A stretch of DNA of 64,000 bases from Chryseobacterium herbae (GCF_025154075.1 NZ_JAOAMU010000003.1:273713-337712), one strand, 5' to 3'; shown: positions 18,024-28,123, numbered from the stretch's first letter. Translations and numbers: made by a program. The notes: generated by a model not told the origin, from the sequence alone.

Positions 18024-18730
18024 GATTATAAAATTTTAAGGTGAATATGTCTTTTAGAGACAGACTTTTATAAAATGTTACAAAATGTTTTAAATTATTT
18101 TCTGAATGTTGGTAAAAAGGCAGCGGTGCAAAGTTTTTTATTATTCTAAAACAGTTATCAACCCTCTGTCATTGCGAGGAACGAAGCAATCTCATCATCA
18201 TCTTTGCTGAAAATCTCGATTTTCTTGCGTCTTAAAATACCCATATTTTATTAATCCTTACGCCATTGTGATCCTCCAACAAGTTAATTTTCAAATAGTA
18301 AAAACATTGATCAATCATCTTTCTCCTTCCTGAAAACCTTCGATATAAACCATAATGTACTAAAAATCGGGTCTCTTCGCTCTATTTCAGCAGATTTAAC
18401 GATAAATTTTCAGATAATAGTGGTGTAAAATAGCACGTTACAGCTGCTTTATATTATTCATAAAAAGATTTATTTTTTTAATGGTTTTTCCTGATTTAAT
18501 AGGCTTTTTAAAGATATTTTCTATTAAATTTCTGAGCTTTAAAATTATTTTATAATTCTGAAAAAATGTAAAATCCGTATAAAATCGTCAAATTGAGTAA
18601 AAAAATAGTATTTACCTGATGATTATATTGGAAAATTCACTAATTTTATTACTAATTAAGAAGATGCCCCAGCTTATCGAAGGGTATGAAGTGTAAAGTT
18701 GAAATTTTTAACTAAAATCCAAAAATATAA
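18024..18730. other. 700-bp intergenic region with a dispersed-repeat remnant
   Basis: No open frame with recognisable protein was found. GTCATTGCGAGGAACGAAGC at 18168-18187 continues into AATCTC and forms an ATTGC/GCAAT stem. It is a motif of a repeat type found between genes in many bacteria. CCCCAGCTTATCGAAGGG near 18667-18684 resembles part of another intergenic palindrome. The last ~150 bp are AT-rich and should hold the promoter of the 70-residue gene at 18731. Confidence 0.6.
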
Positions 18731-18943
18731 ATGAGCAATATACAAGATGAATTTAAAGTCTTTAAAGACGAGCTAAAAAAACTGAATATCGATGTACAGA
18801 AAGTAGTGAAAGTAGGAAACGGAAGCATGGATTTCCACGAGGTTTTTTACAAGTCACCGAGATATCAGGATATAAAAAGCGTGTATGTTCAGCGTCATAA
18901 CCTGGACAGTATGGTGGAGAAATTTAAAAAGGCTTACCACTAA
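18731..18943 (+). CDS. small hypothetical protein (70 aa)
   Basis: A soluble, charged protein rich in lysine, aspartate and phenylalanine with predicted helical ends (DEFKVFKDELKKLNIDVQKV and DSMVEKFKKAYH). No signal peptide, membrane segment or known domain was recognised. It is supported as a gene by a long clean upstream region and by a 12-bp GC-rich terminator directly after it. Function unknown. Confidence 0.7.
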   Translation: MSNIQDEFKVFKDELKKLNIDVQKVVKVGNGSMDFHEVFYKSPRYQDIKSVYVQRHNLDSMVEKFKKAYH

Positions 18944-18952
18944 AAATAAAAT

Positions 18953-18979
18953 GGGCGCCGCAGAGAATCTGCGGCGCCC
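18953..18979. terminator. GC-rich terminator hairpin
   Basis: GGGCGCCGCAGA and TCTGCGGCGCCC form a perfect 12-bp stem with a three-base loop GAA, then GGCTTTTA. It lies between the convergent small gene and the MFS transporter and is one of the few GC-rich segments in the window. Confidence 0.88.
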
Positions 18980-18999
18980 GGCTTTTATAGCTGTTGATG

Positions 19000-20292
19000 T
19001 TAATCTTTATCAAGTGAGGAATTTTCTTTTGTATCCTTCATTCCGGCATATACGATCAGAGAGAATAAAATACATCCGGTGATATACCAGTAGAAATACT
19101 GTTCTGTTCCCGCCTGCTTGAACCAAAGGGCTACATATTCTGCTGTTCCTCCGAAAATAGCCACTGTAAGGGCATATGGAAGACCTACTCCAAGCGCTCT
19201 GATCTCAGAAGGAAAGAGTTCCGCTTTGACAACAGCATTGATGGAAGTGTAGCCACTGACAATAATCAGGGCTGCCATAATCAGGAAAAATGCTGTCCAC
19301 ATCGATGTGGTTGTGCTCAAAGCCGTCAGAAGGGGAACCGTAAATAATGTTCCAAGGATTCCAAAACCTAAAAGCAACGGTCTTCTTCCGATTTTGTCTG
19401 ATAATGCTCCAAATACAGGCTGCAGGCACGCAAATATAAATAGTGAAATAAATGAGATCAGGGTAGATTGTTCTTTGGTAAGATGAACGGTATTCACCAA
19501 AAATTTCTGCATATAGGTTGTGTAGGTGTAAAAGGCCAGAGTTCCTCCTAACGTCAGTCCAATTACCGTAAGTAAGGCTTTAGGATGTTTCAGAAGCTCT
19601 GTGACCGTTCCTTTTTTCTTATCGTTAACCTCTTTTTTATTTTCAAAAGCCTCCGTTTCGTGAAGATTGGCTCTTAAATACAAAGCAATCACAGAAAGCA
19701 AAGCTCCGATGACGAATGGAATTCTCCAGCCCCATTCTTCAAGCTGAGTTTCCGTCAAAAGCAGTTTTTGCAAAATCAATTGAATGCCCAATGCGATCAG
19801 CTGCCCGCCTATAAGTGTTACATACTGAAAGCTTGAATAAAACCCTCTTCGGTTTTCCGATGCCATTTCACTGAGATAGGTTGCAGAAACACCATATTCT
19901 CCGCCTACACTTAAGCCTTGCAATAGTCTGGCAATTAATAATAAGGCAGGAGCTAAAATTCCTATAGTCTTATAAGTCGGAGTAAGTGCAATAAGGAGCG
20001 AACCGAAAGACATCAGTAAAACAGAAAGTGTCATTGCTTTTTTTCTCCCGATCTTATCCGCAATACTTCCGAATATCCAGCCTCCGATAGGACGCATCAG
20101 GAAGCCCACAGCAAAGATTCCTGCCGTATTCATCAGTTGTGCATTCAGGTCGGAATCCGGGAAAAAGGAGTTGGAAAAATAAATCGCAAAAGCAGCGTAA
20201 GCATACCAGTCGTACCATTCGACCAGGTTTCCTACGGAACCGCCCACAATGGCTTTGATCCTTTGAGCAGTTGTAATTTGAGTAGTATTCAT
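19000..20292 (-). CDS. MFS transporter, metabolite:H+ symporter (KgtP/ProP-like)
   Basis: A 430-residue inner-membrane carrier with twelve predicted helices. GNLVEWYDWYAYAAFAIYFS at the N-terminus, RPIGGWIFGSIADKIGRKKA and RLLQGLSVGGEYGVSATYLSE are hallmarks of the metabolite:H+ symporter family, which moves dicarboxylates, proline or betaine. The second repeat has GALSDKIGRRPLL. It follows the porin-like gene by 21 bp, suggesting an outer plus inner membrane uptake pair. Exact substrate unknown. Confidence 0.9.
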   Translation of the reverse strand: MNTTQITTAQRIKAIVGGSVGNLVEWYDWYAYAAFAIYFSNSFFPDSDLNAQLMNTAGIFAVGFLMRPIGGWIFGSIADKIGRKKAMTLSVLLMSFGSLLIALTPTYKTIGILAPALLLIARLLQGLSVGGEYGVSATYLSEMASENRRGFYSSFQYVTLIGGQLIALGIQLILQKLLLTETQLEEWGWRIPFVIGALLSVIALYLRANLHETEAFENKKEVNDKKKGTVTELLKHPKALLTVIGLTLGGTLAFYTYTTYMQKFLVNTVHLTKEQSTLISFISLFIFACLQPVFGALSDKIGRRPLLLGFGILGTLFTVPLLTALSTTTSMWTAFFLIMAALIIVSGYTSINAVVKAELFPSEIRALGVGLPYALTVAIFGGTAEYVALWFKQAGTEQYFYWYITGCILFSLIVYAGMKDTKENSSLDKD

Positions 20293-20313
20293 ATGAGTAA
20301 GATATTAAATTTT

Positions 20314-21726
20314 TTAAAGTACGATCTGAAAAGACAGCAAAAATTCACCTTTTCTATCAAAAATTGTTTTGGATGTGATGTCATAGAGCGGTCTGCTGCT
20401 GTATTGAGCAACGATTCTTGCGTTTTGACCATAGAGATAAAAATTGGCTCCAATGTCATAATAGCTTCCACTTTGATTAAGCGCCTTCATGTCTTTCAAG
20501 GCATAATTGAAAAATGGCTGAACCTTCAGGATTTTACTGAATTTCGGAAGCACAAAACCCATCTGCGAAAACCAGATATTTCCTGTTCCCATCAAAACCC
20601 TGTTGTTTCCGGCACCTTCCAATGCTTTTTGTCCCATAAAATCTGCGTTGGGAGTTCCTGGATTCAAAAGACCACTTACTCTTAAATAATTGGGACCGTA
20701 ATTATAATTGTAAAAAACAGAATAGAGTGTTAATCCCATTTCCTTGCTTTTATCTCCTACCGGAAGCTCCGTATAAACATCTGCACCTAAAATATTGACA
20801 TCATGAGATTCGAAAACATTTTCAGAAGGTTGAGATTGCGTTGCTTCTTTATTGGTGTAAAAACCGGCTCCAAGATTCAAGACTTTTTTTGTAGCTAAAT
20901 TATTTCCCGGAAGGAAAGAAGTCACCGTCGTTTCTTTGTTAAAAAACTGGTAGAATGCATATCCGGAGTAAGACAGCTTTCCACTTTGGTTATTATCTAC
21001 AGCCGCACCTCCGATGGCTGGTTTCAAACTGGTCGCAAAAGGTTTGTTAACACTGAAACGGTAATTAATTCTATCCAGTTCCCCATGGACAAAAATTCCC
21101 AGCTGTCTCGAAAACTGATCGGCTATTTCTATCATTGGAAAATTGAAAACGGGAATATCACCAGCAAGCATTTTGGTGGTGCTGGCATTGGTCAGTCTAC
21201 TTACCCCATTCCATGAGTGGAGTCCTGCGCCCAAGTATAGATTGTTTTTGTTCGGTTTTCCTGTCTGGAAATCATTTCTTGGAATAATCGCGAATTCATT
21301 ATAAGCATCATGAAAAAAGAAAGGTGCTTTTTTTCCGGCTCCATTGTTTCCGGTACCGGTTCCACCACCTGAAATAAAACTCTGATTATTAATTCCCATC
21401 TGTAAAAAAACAGAATAAAAAGGAGTGACCTGGCTTTGAATAATCAGCCTCATTCTCCTGATACTTGCATCGTAGGTTTGTTCCTGAGGAACTCCGTTCA
21501 CCAGTGTTCCGGGATTGTTATCAATACTGCGGAGCCAGATCTGACTGGAAATACCGAATTTCAGCCATTTGTCACCTTTAGCATTCAGGTTAATTTTAAG
21601 TTCTCCCACATCTAAAGGATTTTTCTCAGAAGAAGCCTCTTCAGGACTTTTCTTAATACTCACCGTATCCTGGCCATATGTACATTGCATAACCGTAAAA
21701 CTGAAAATGAGAAGTAGTTTTTTCAT
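20314..21726 (-). CDS. outer-membrane porin-like beta-barrel protein
   Basis: About 470 residues. The preferred start is the methionine giving MKKLLLIFSFTVMQCTYGQ, a clean signal peptide; an in-frame methionine lies 6 codons upstream. The mature protein has alternating beta-strand patterns, many aromatic and glycine residues and a barrel-like C-terminus (EFLLSFQIVL). It resembles phosphate- or solute-selective porins of Bacteroidota, but no specific family was confirmed. It precedes the MFS carrier and is preceded by a direct repeat that may bind the adjacent response regulator. Confidence 0.8.
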   Translation of the reverse strand: MKKLLLIFSFTVMQCTYGQDTVSIKKSPEEASSEKNPLDVGELKINLNAKGDKWLKFGISSQIWLRSIDNNPGTLVNGVPQEQTYDASIRRMRLIIQSQVTPFYSVFLQMGINNQSFISGGGTGTGNNGAGKKAPFFFHDAYNEFAIIPRNDFQTGKPNKNNLYLGAGLHSWNGVSRLTNASTTKMLAGDIPVFNFPMIEIADQFSRQLGIFVHGELDRINYRFSVNKPFATSLKPAIGGAAVDNNQSGKLSYSGYAFYQFFNKETTVTSFLPGNNLATKKVLNLGAGFYTNKEATQSQPSENVFESHDVNILGADVYTELPVGDKSKEMGLTLYSVFYNYNYGPNYLRVSGLLNPGTPNADFMGQKALEGAGNNRVLMGTGNIWFSQMGFVLPKFSKILKVQPFFNYALKDMKALNQSGSYYDIGANFYLYGQNARIVAQYSSRPLYDITSKTIFDRKGEFLLSFQIVL

Positions 21727-21759
21727 TGGCGCTTTTATTTGCACCTAAACAATACATAC

Positions 21760-21779
21760 ATTCTGAAGAAATTCTGAAG
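21760..21779. promoter_or_regulatory. tandem ATTCTGAAG direct repeat (candidate response-regulator site)
   Basis: ATTCTGAAG occurs at 21760-21768 and 21771-21779, an 11-bp period, in the ~100-bp gap between the histidine-kinase gene and the porin gene. OmpR-family regulators typically bind direct repeats about one helical turn apart. Binding is inference. Confidence 0.45.
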
Positions 21780-21828
21780 TTTTCACAAAATTGAATCATT
21801 TGATGTTATGTTTTTGAAATTCAGTATT

Positions 21829-23097
21829 TTATTTTACGAAATTGATTCTTGTAATATGAAGATTGTTTTCAAATTGATAGAATATTTCAGTGTCATAAAT
21901 CTCCAAAATTTTCTTCACGAGTGCCAAACCGATCCCGATAGAATTCTGATTGGGGTTTCCGCGCCTGAATCTCTGGAATAATTCTTCAGTAGGAACAGTA
22001 GGAGGATTTCCCGTATTGGAGATCTGCAAATAGCTTTCCGTAAGCGTTACCGCTATTTCTCCGTTTTCTATATTATGTCTTTTGGAATTATTGATGAGGT
22101 TGTTGATGACGATCGTAGCAAGATTCTGATCAAAATTAAGATAAACTTCCTGTTGGATATCTTTCGTTACCGTAAGATTCTGTATTTCAAAAATGTCTTC
22201 AAAATAGAGAAGTCTTTCCTCTAGCAGTTCCGAAAAATTGATAAGCTGGGAATCATTTTTTTCAAAATGCTCAAGTTTGGCGAGAAGAATAAGAGATTGA
22301 TTAATTGATGAAAGCCTGTCCAGCTCATCATTCATAGAAGAAAGTGTGATCAGTTGGTTTTCCGAAAGCTCACTGTCCATCAGTAGTTCTATTTTCCCTT
22401 TGATGGAAGCTAGTGGGGTTTGCAATTCATGAGACGTATTTTCCGAAAGTTCTTCCAGTAGATGATAGTCTTTTTTAGAGCTTTCTGTCATTTTTAACAA
22501 AAACCTGTTTAATGATTTGAATTCGTCGGTTTCCGTTTTCATCAGCTCCATGGAGCGGTTGTCTCTCAGACTGAATTTCTTGATTTCATCTATCGCATGA
22601 TAAAAAGGGTCAAGGATTTTTTTGGATACCAGAATACTCACAATAATAGTAAGAATGATCAGGAAAACCATGATCCATGCAATAACCATGATGATGCTCA
22701 TCAGAAAATTATTCTCGATGATCGTAATGTATCTTACACTGGTAATGGCGTATCTTTTCTGCTTAATTAAAGGATAGGTAGTCACCGTAATTCTGTTCAT
22801 GTGGGACTGGATGCTTTTATTCCAGATGTATTTCTCTTCAATGATTTTTTCCTTGAAATTTTTAGAATCTACAGGAAGAATTTTCACCTGAATCTGCCCG
22901 TGATGGAATTTCAAATAGTCATATGCAGGATCCTGTTCCAATCTACGGGCTACATAAGTGTTTAAATCCTCAAGTTTGAGAATAGCAGAACGCATCGTTG
23001 CTCTTTCAAAAGCAAAATAAAGAATCGCAAAACCGGTGATCAGTACGAAAAATACCAATATGGTAAATGCTCTGGCAAAACGGAAGCTCAAATTCAT
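21829..23097 (-). CDS. sensor histidine kinase
   Basis: 422 residues with two transmembrane helices (about 8-30 and 132-157) enclosing a periplasmic sensor loop. Next are a dimerisation helix with H223 in TSHELQTPLASIKG and an ATP-binding domain with N-box NLINNSKRHN and a G-box GIGLALVKKI. It overlaps the response-regulator gene by 4 bp (ATGA). It probably senses an envelope or solute signal and phosphorylates the partner encoded upstream. Confidence 0.94.
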   Translation of the reverse strand: MNLSFRFARAFTILVFFVLITGFAILYFAFERATMRSAILKLEDLNTYVARRLEQDPAYDYLKFHHGQIQVKILPVDSKNFKEKIIEEKYIWNKSIQSHMNRITVTTYPLIKQKRYAITSVRYITIIENNFLMSIIMVIAWIMVFLIILTIIVSILVSKKILDPFYHAIDEIKKFSLRDNRSMELMKTETDEFKSLNRFLLKMTESSKKDYHLLEELSENTSHELQTPLASIKGKIELLMDSELSENQLITLSSMNDELDRLSSINQSLILLAKLEHFEKNDSQLINFSELLEERLLYFEDIFEIQNLTVTKDIQQEVYLNFDQNLATIVINNLINNSKRHNIENGEIAVTLTESYLQISNTGNPPTVPTEELFQRFRRGNPNQNSIGIGLALVKKILEIYDTEIFYQFENNLHITRINFVK

Positions 23098-23771
23098 TTA
23101 TCAATCCATTTATAACCCAATCCGTAAACAGTTTGCAGATAATCCTTTCCACCGGCATCAATCACTTTCTTCCGTAGGTTTTTTAAATGCTGATAAACAA
23201 AGTCTACATTGTCAATGCTGTACGTATAATCACCCCAAAGATGACTGGCTATAGCCTGTTTAGAAAGCATTCTGTTCTGGTTGTTGATGAAATAGATCAG
23301 CAGGTTCAGTTCCTTTTTTGTAAGATTGACCAGTTGGTCATTGATTCTGCATTCCTTAGATTCCAGATCAATCTTAATTTCATTGAAGCTTAGAATGCGG
23401 TTGGCTTCCGGTGTTTTTCTTCTGAGCACCGCTTTTATCCTGGAGTGAAGTTCGGGTAGTGAAAATGGTTTGGTGATATAGTCATCGGCGCCGTCATCCA
23501 GTCCGGTCAGTTTGGTGTCTAAAGAATTTTTCGCAGAAACAATAATGACACTGGCCCCGGGAGCATAGTTTTTAATATGTTTCAGAATATCCAGCCCGTT
23601 TCCATCGGGAAGCATGAGGTCCAGAAGAATGCAGTCGTACTCAAAAAGTTCTATTTTATCGATAGCTTCTTTCGCATCAGAAGCGACTTCACAGACGTAA
23701 TCTTCTTTTTTAAGATAGTCTGTGATATTGGACGCAAGATCTTTATGGTCTTCTATGATGAGAATTTTCAT
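23094..23771 (-). CDS. OmpR/PhoB-family response regulator
   Basis: 225 residues: receiver domain with phospho-acceptor D51 in DCILLDLMLPDGNG and the later KPF switch motif. A winged-helix DNA-binding domain follows, ending DNVDFVYQHLKNLRKKV and LQTVYGLGYKW. It is the first gene of the two-component operon with the kinase. The likely targets are the adjacent porin/MFS genes, judged from position and a direct repeat in front of the porin. Confidence 0.95.
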   Translation of the reverse strand: MKILIIEDHKDLASNITDYLKKEDYVCEVASDAKEAIDKIELFEYDCILLDLMLPDGNGLDILKHIKNYAPGASVIIVSAKNSLDTKLTGLDDGADDYITKPFSLPELHSRIKAVLRRKTPEANRILSFNEIKIDLESKECRINDQLVNLTKKELNLLIYFINNQNRMLSKQAIASHLWGDYTYSIDNVDFVYQHLKNLRKKVIDAGGKDYLQTVYGLGYKWIDK

Positions 23772-23822
23772 GCGAAAGTATTAAACAGGATAAACGGTTA
23801 TCCGGTTTAAAGATATAAAAAA

Positions 23823-23847
23823 ACCGTTCAGAAAATCAAGAACGGTA
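23823..23847 (-). terminator. terminator of the DUF3575 gene
   Basis: ACCGTTC and GAACGGT pair around a 10-nt loop. On the minus strand the stem is followed by a T run. It belongs to a terminator theme (ACCGYTC...GARCGGT) repeated several times in the window. Confidence 0.82.
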
Positions 23848-23862
23848 TTTTTAATTATGGGT

Positions 23863-24615
23863 TTAAAACCTGTATCCAATCGAGAGCCCGCTTCTGAAAC
23901 CAGCCCACGGCCCGTCCACTTTTACTTTAGCGCCATTGGCATTTGTCTCTACGGTGTAATCTACAAACGGAATATCCAGGTTTTCAATTTCTTTTTTAAG
24001 CTGAGCCTGCATTTCCGGAGTCAGGACATAATCGCTGGTCATCGTGAAGTCTCCTTTTCCCGTTCCGTAATGAGCTCCCGCAATCCAGAAATCAAGGACC
24101 AGATTTTGGCTTCGGGTTAAGAAAAATTGTACACCAACCATCAGTCCGCCGCTGTTTCCGCTTGTGCTTCCCTGACCTTTCAATGGGATCTGGTAGGTAT
24201 TTCCGTCAATAGCGTCATAATCATAATAGAAATCAAAACTGTTGGATGTGACATCGGAATACCGGTAATAAGGGGCAAAATAGAATCCTTTTCCATAGCC
24301 TTTCCCGATGTAGAATCTGGGTTCGATGGTGAAATTGGTAGCTTTTACCCTCAAATTCTGAAATCTTTTCTCATCTTCATCTTTCAAAAAAGCATTAATG
24401 AAGGGAACTTTCCCCTGTGTCATTGTTCCGAAACCTATATTGAGAGAGAACCACTGTGTGATTGCTCTTTCGTAAGACAGGTTGATATTTCTGAATGCGT
24501 ACGCTGTAACGTTGGTCTTAATGATATTCAGTTTTTCCGAGGGAACAGCCTGAACTTCCTGTGCATCTACTTCGGAAAGCAGGAAACAGGGAATTAAGAT
24601 GAGAAGCTTTTTCAT
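23863..24615 (-). CDS. DUF3575-like outer-membrane protein
   Basis: 250 residues. The signal peptide (about 1-18, ending VDA-Q) is followed by a small beta-barrel. The N-terminal block NIIKTNVTAYAFRNINLSYE with RAITQWFSLNIGFG matches the DUF3575 family, and the protein ends SIGYRF, a terminal aromatic typical for outer-membrane barrels. A 39-residue insertion-like loop near 200-235 is hydrophilic. Function of the family is unknown. It lies 91 bp upstream of the response-regulator start in the same direction but has its own terminator. Confidence 0.78.
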   Translation of the reverse strand: MKKLLILIPCFLLSEVDAQEVQAVPSEKLNIIKTNVTAYAFRNINLSYERAITQWFSLNIGFGTMTQGKVPFINAFLKDEDEKRFQNLRVKATNFTIEPRFYIGKGYGKGFYFAPYYRYSDVTSNSFDFYYDYDAIDGNTYQIPLKGQGSTSGNSGGLMVGVQFFLTRSQNLVLDFWIAGAHYGTGKGDFTMTSDYVLTPEMQAQLKKEIENLDIPFVDYTVETNANGAKVKVDGPWAGFRSGLSIGYRF

Positions 24616-24834
24616 GAGGTTATATTTTGTGGGTGTAGAAAGGTATCAGCAAAAAACGGGCAAAAATTTACCAAAATTTAAATATGGTTTGATATTTAAC
24701 TTAAAAATAAAGATATGATTGTTGTTTGTGTTATTCGATGGGAATATAATAAGAATAATTGATAGCATCGTCAGGTATGTAATAATTATTGAATATCAGC
24801 TGTCTTATTTAAACATTCTAATTCTATTTCTGAT

Positions 24835-26922
24835 ATGAAAAAAGTGATATGTTCTTTACTGTTTCTTTCCGGAACCTTGGTGTTTTCGCAGGAGAATGTA
24901 AAAAAAGATACGATCAGCCAGTCTGACACCAAAGAAATCCAGGAAGTCATTCTGAAAGCACAGCGTAAAAAACAATTCGCGGATAAGGCAGTTTATACTT
25001 TTGATAAAGAAGCTCTGGAAAAAGCACGTTATGCAAAAGATTTGTTAAAGACCTTACCGGAACTGCAGCTTGATCCTGTTTCCAATACGCTTAAAAGTAT
25101 CAAAGGAGGAACTACATTATTTCTGATCAATGGTATTGAAGCTACAGATATGCAAATCCGAAGTGTACAGCCAAGCGAAGTGATCAAAGTGGAGTATTAT
25201 GATATTCCGCCTGCAAGATGGGCTTCCAGAGCAGATACTGTTATCAACCTGTTAACCCGTTCCGCTGAAACAGGATATGTTTTTGGTGCGGATCTGAGCA
25301 GTGGTCTGACCACCGGATTTATAAACGGATCGGCCTATGCCAATTATACAAAAGGGAAAAATGATTTCGGTTTAGAATATTCTATCAATCTCAGAGATTA
25401 TGATGACAGGAGGGTTCATAGTATTTATGATTATCAGTTAGGAGGAGAGCATTATCGTTCGGATGAGGAGAGGAAAGATCATTTTGGATATACTTTTCAA
25501 AATCTAGCTTTGCGTTATACACGTGTGGTTCCGGACAATTATGCTTTTCAGGCGAAATTGAATATGGATATTCTCAGCAGTTTCTTCAAAGGAAGCGGGC
25601 AAAGTATTTTCACCAAAGATGCCTTTTCTGAAGAGCATCAGATGTTAAAAAATGGGGGATCAGATTATGTAACGCCTACACTGGATGTATATTTTTCAAA
25701 GAATATCAGTAAGAAAGATGAGTTGAGTTTAAATGTTGTGGCCAATCGTTTTACAACCAATACTTCTGAATTTGCCAAAGAATGGATCATTTCTTCGGGT
25801 CAATCCGTTTTTGATAATGATATGAATCTGAAAGCGAAACAAACCGGATTTGTAGGAGAACTGGCTTATACCCATGATTTTGAAACCGGCAAGTTTTCAT
25901 CAGGATACCGTGTTTCCAATACTTCTATTTCTAATGATCTCTCGAATTTATCGGGCTTTTCAGAGTATAGTGTCAATTATCTTGAACAGTATCTCTATTC
26001 TGAATTTGCCGGAAAAGTAAAGAAATTTAATTACCGGATAGGCGCCGGACTGATTAATATTCACAATAAGAGTGCAGAAAATACTTTTGATGAATGGTCT
26101 TTCGTTCCAAAGATTATTTTGGGTTATCAACTGAAAAGCAACCAAACTCTCCGTTTTTCAAGCAGCTATAAACCCAAAAGTCCGGTTAGTGCTGCTTTGA
26201 GTAGTAATGTTGTTCAGCAGGCTCCCAATATTGTACAGCGGGGAAATCCTTTTCTTACCTCGCAACAGACATGGGGGAATAATTTAACGTATTCATTCAA
26301 CAATAAATATTTTGATTTTAATGCGAATCTTTTTTACAATTATACCAATCGCGCGATCAATCAGTTTTACGTGATGGATGCTGCGTTAGGCGGTTATGCA
26401 TTAACATATGAAAATGCTCAGAACTCTAAACAATATGGAGCTCAGTTAACGGGTTCTTATAAACCTTTTGGAAACAGATTATTGGTATTGAAAGCAGTCA
26501 TTTCACCAACTTCAGAAACCGTGAGAACCAGTAGCGGAGCATTGATCAAAAATAATTATATAGGAAATAATTTTGTCCTGTCTTCCGAATATAAATCATT
26601 CAGCCTTGAATATCAGCTTAATATTCCCGTGTACAGCCTGAGTGGTGCCTTTTTGGTGATTAATGAAAACCAAAATCATGTATTTGTCAACTATAAACAT
26701 AAAGAATGGACGTTTTCAACCGGAATGTACTGGATTGGAATGCCTTCCGAATACAAAACAAAAAGCTTAAAAGAAAGTCTGGTTAATTATTCCCGCGTAG
26801 GGCAGATCATGAATAATAAATCCATGTTTGTTTTAGGACTAAGCTATGATTTTTCAAAAGGGAAAAAGACAGATTTACAAAGGAAATTAAATAACTCGAC
26901 AGCGCCGGCTGCTACTTTTTAA
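24835..26922 (+). CDS. TonB-dependent-receptor-like outer-membrane beta-barrel protein
   Basis: 695 residues with a signal peptide ending VFSQ. A short plug-like domain follows (KEIQEVILKAQRKKQFADKA, then LLKTLPELQLDPVSN and LFLINGIEATDMQIRSV), then a ~550-residue barrel rich in paired aromatic strands. It lacks the N-terminal carboxypeptidase-regulatory-like domain common in SusC proteins and does not end in an aromatic residue of the usual kind, though its last residue is F. Substrate unknown; no partner lipoprotein is adjacent. Confidence 0.82.
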   Translation: MKKVICSLLFLSGTLVFSQENVKKDTISQSDTKEIQEVILKAQRKKQFADKAVYTFDKEALEKARYAKDLLKTLPELQLDPVSNTLKSIKGGTTLFLINGIEATDMQIRSVQPSEVIKVEYYDIPPARWASRADTVINLLTRSAETGYVFGADLSSGLTTGFINGSAYANYTKGKNDFGLEYSINLRDYDDRRVHSIYDYQLGGEHYRSDEERKDHFGYTFQNLALRYTRVVPDNYAFQAKLNMDILSSFFKGSGQSIFTKDAFSEEHQMLKNGGSDYVTPTLDVYFSKNISKKDELSLNVVANRFTTNTSEFAKEWIISSGQSVFDNDMNLKAKQTGFVGELAYTHDFETGKFSSGYRVSNTSISNDLSNLSGFSEYSVNYLEQYLYSEFAGKVKKFNYRIGAGLINIHNKSAENTFDEWSFVPKIILGYQLKSNQTLRFSSSYKPKSPVSAALSSNVVQQAPNIVQRGNPFLTSQQTWGNNLTYSFNNKYFDFNANLFYNYTNRAINQFYVMDAALGGYALTYENAQNSKQYGAQLTGSYKPFGNRLLVLKAVISPTSETVRTSSGALIKNNYIGNNFVLSSEYKSFSLEYQLNIPVYSLSGAFLVINENQNHVFVNYKHKEWTFSTGMYWIGMPSEYKTKSLKESLVNYSRVGQIMNNKSMFVLGLSYDFSKGKKTDLQRKLNNSTAPAATF

Positions 26923-26943
26923 GATTAAATAGTTCATAAAAAT

Positions 26944-26972
26944 AACCCCGCTCAGGAATCCTGAACGGGGTT
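26944..26972. terminator. bidirectional terminator
   Basis: AACCCCG/CGGGGTT with an inner TCAGG/CCTGA stem forms a stable hairpin with one asymmetric mismatch region, between the convergent barrel gene and the T9SS cargo gene. Confidence 0.85.
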
Positions 26973-26997
26973 GTTTGCTTTTGTAATGTATCTTGTT

Positions 26998-27999
26998 TTA
27001 TTTCTTGATAAACTTCACCGTTTCTGTCTTAGCATCTTTTCCGGAAACCTGGATAAAATAATTAGCCGTCGGAAGCTCAGAGATCTGTACTTTTCCGGAT
27101 TTCAGATCTGATGTTTTGATCAGTTTTCCGTCTAAACTGTAGATATTGGCTGTTGTATAATTTCCTGTATTTCCTTTAAATCCGATAAAATCCTGTGCCG
27201 GATTAGGATAAACAGTGAAATTTTCTTTTTTTGCAGTATTTGCCGTTCCTAAAAAGGTCTCACCCAGAGCCACAGCACTCGACGTAGACTGATTGATACC
27301 CAGTAAAGGAACCGAAATGTTTCCGCTGGTAGACGTCAGCAATGCATATCGGTGACTGCCATCATAATAAGAATAAGCGGTATTGGTAAAAGTTCCGATC
27401 GGATTGGTTAAGGCAACATCAAACGGAGAATATAAATTAAAATTCTGTGTAAATTTTACTCTCAGTACATTCGTATAAGTTCTGCTGCCGATGATTAGCG
27501 TTCCGTGGGCATCGGCTAGTGTGCCCATTGTCCCGCTGAAAAATCCATTAGCCACAGATGAGGTGAAATTTCCTCTGGCATTGTCGGTTTGAGTAACTCC
27601 AAAAGCGGTAGGATAATTCATGTATGTACCGTTGTCTACAGAAAAGTTCAGCGTAGCTTCAGGATTGATTACTCCGGTGATTTCAAGTTTGGTAGTTGAG
27701 GATTTATAAAAAATAGTGGTTGCCCCGCTAGCCATTTTGATGGTAGAACCCGGAAATGTGGTGATTTCTGCCGCAGAAGGTGTCGAATAGACCGTTGGAG
27801 AAGATGTTCCCTGTACCAGACTGCCGTTTGAAAAGGTAACATTGGCTCCTGTAGCGGTATTGTTGACGGTTCCCGTTACCGTATAATGATTCGCAGTATC
27901 GCCTGATAAAGGATCGTTGGCCGCTTTGGTCAGAGTGATCTGTGCGGAAAGTGCGCCGGAAATACCCAGCAAAAAGAGTAGTGATGTTTTCATGGTCAA
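26998..27999 (-). CDS. secreted protein with T9SS C-terminal sorting domain
   Basis: 333 residues; the start may be the third codon (MKTSLLFLLGISGALSA signal peptide). The central ~230 residues are threonine/serine/glycine-rich beta structure with no recognised enzyme motif. The tail NFTVYPNPAQDFIGF...IYSLDGKLIKT ending VKFIKK is a type-A T9SS sorting signal, so the protein is predicted to be exported and attached to or released from the cell surface. Function of the passenger unknown. Confidence 0.85.
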   Translation of the reverse strand: MTMKTSLLFLLGISGALSAQITLTKAANDPLSGDTANHYTVTGTVNNTATGANVTFSNGSLVQGTSSPTVYSTPSAAEITTFPGSTIKMASGATTIFYKSSTTKLEITGVINPEATLNFSVDNGTYMNYPTAFGVTQTDNARGNFTSSVANGFFSGTMGTLADAHGTLIIGSRTYTNVLRVKFTQNFNLYSPFDVALTNPIGTFTNTAYSYYDGSHRYALLTSTSGNISVPLLGINQSTSSAVALGETFLGTANTAKKENFTVYPNPAQDFIGFKGNTGNYTTANIYSLDGKLIKTSDLKSGKVQISELPTANYFIQVSGKDAKTETVKFIKK

Positions 28000-28072
28000 A
28001 ATTTTTACTAAGATAAATAAAAACAGATATTAGTTTTTATGTTAACTTGTTTTTAATGAATAATTTAAATAA

Positions 28073-28103
28073 AACAGCCATCCGGTATGATCGGATGGCT
28101 GTT
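28073..28103. terminator. strong terminator of ribB
   Basis: AACAGCCATCCG and CGGATGGCTGTT form a perfect 12-bp stem with a seven-base loop, just beyond the ribB stop. Confidence 0.85.
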
Positions 28104-28123
28104 CTGTGCGTTATATATTCTTC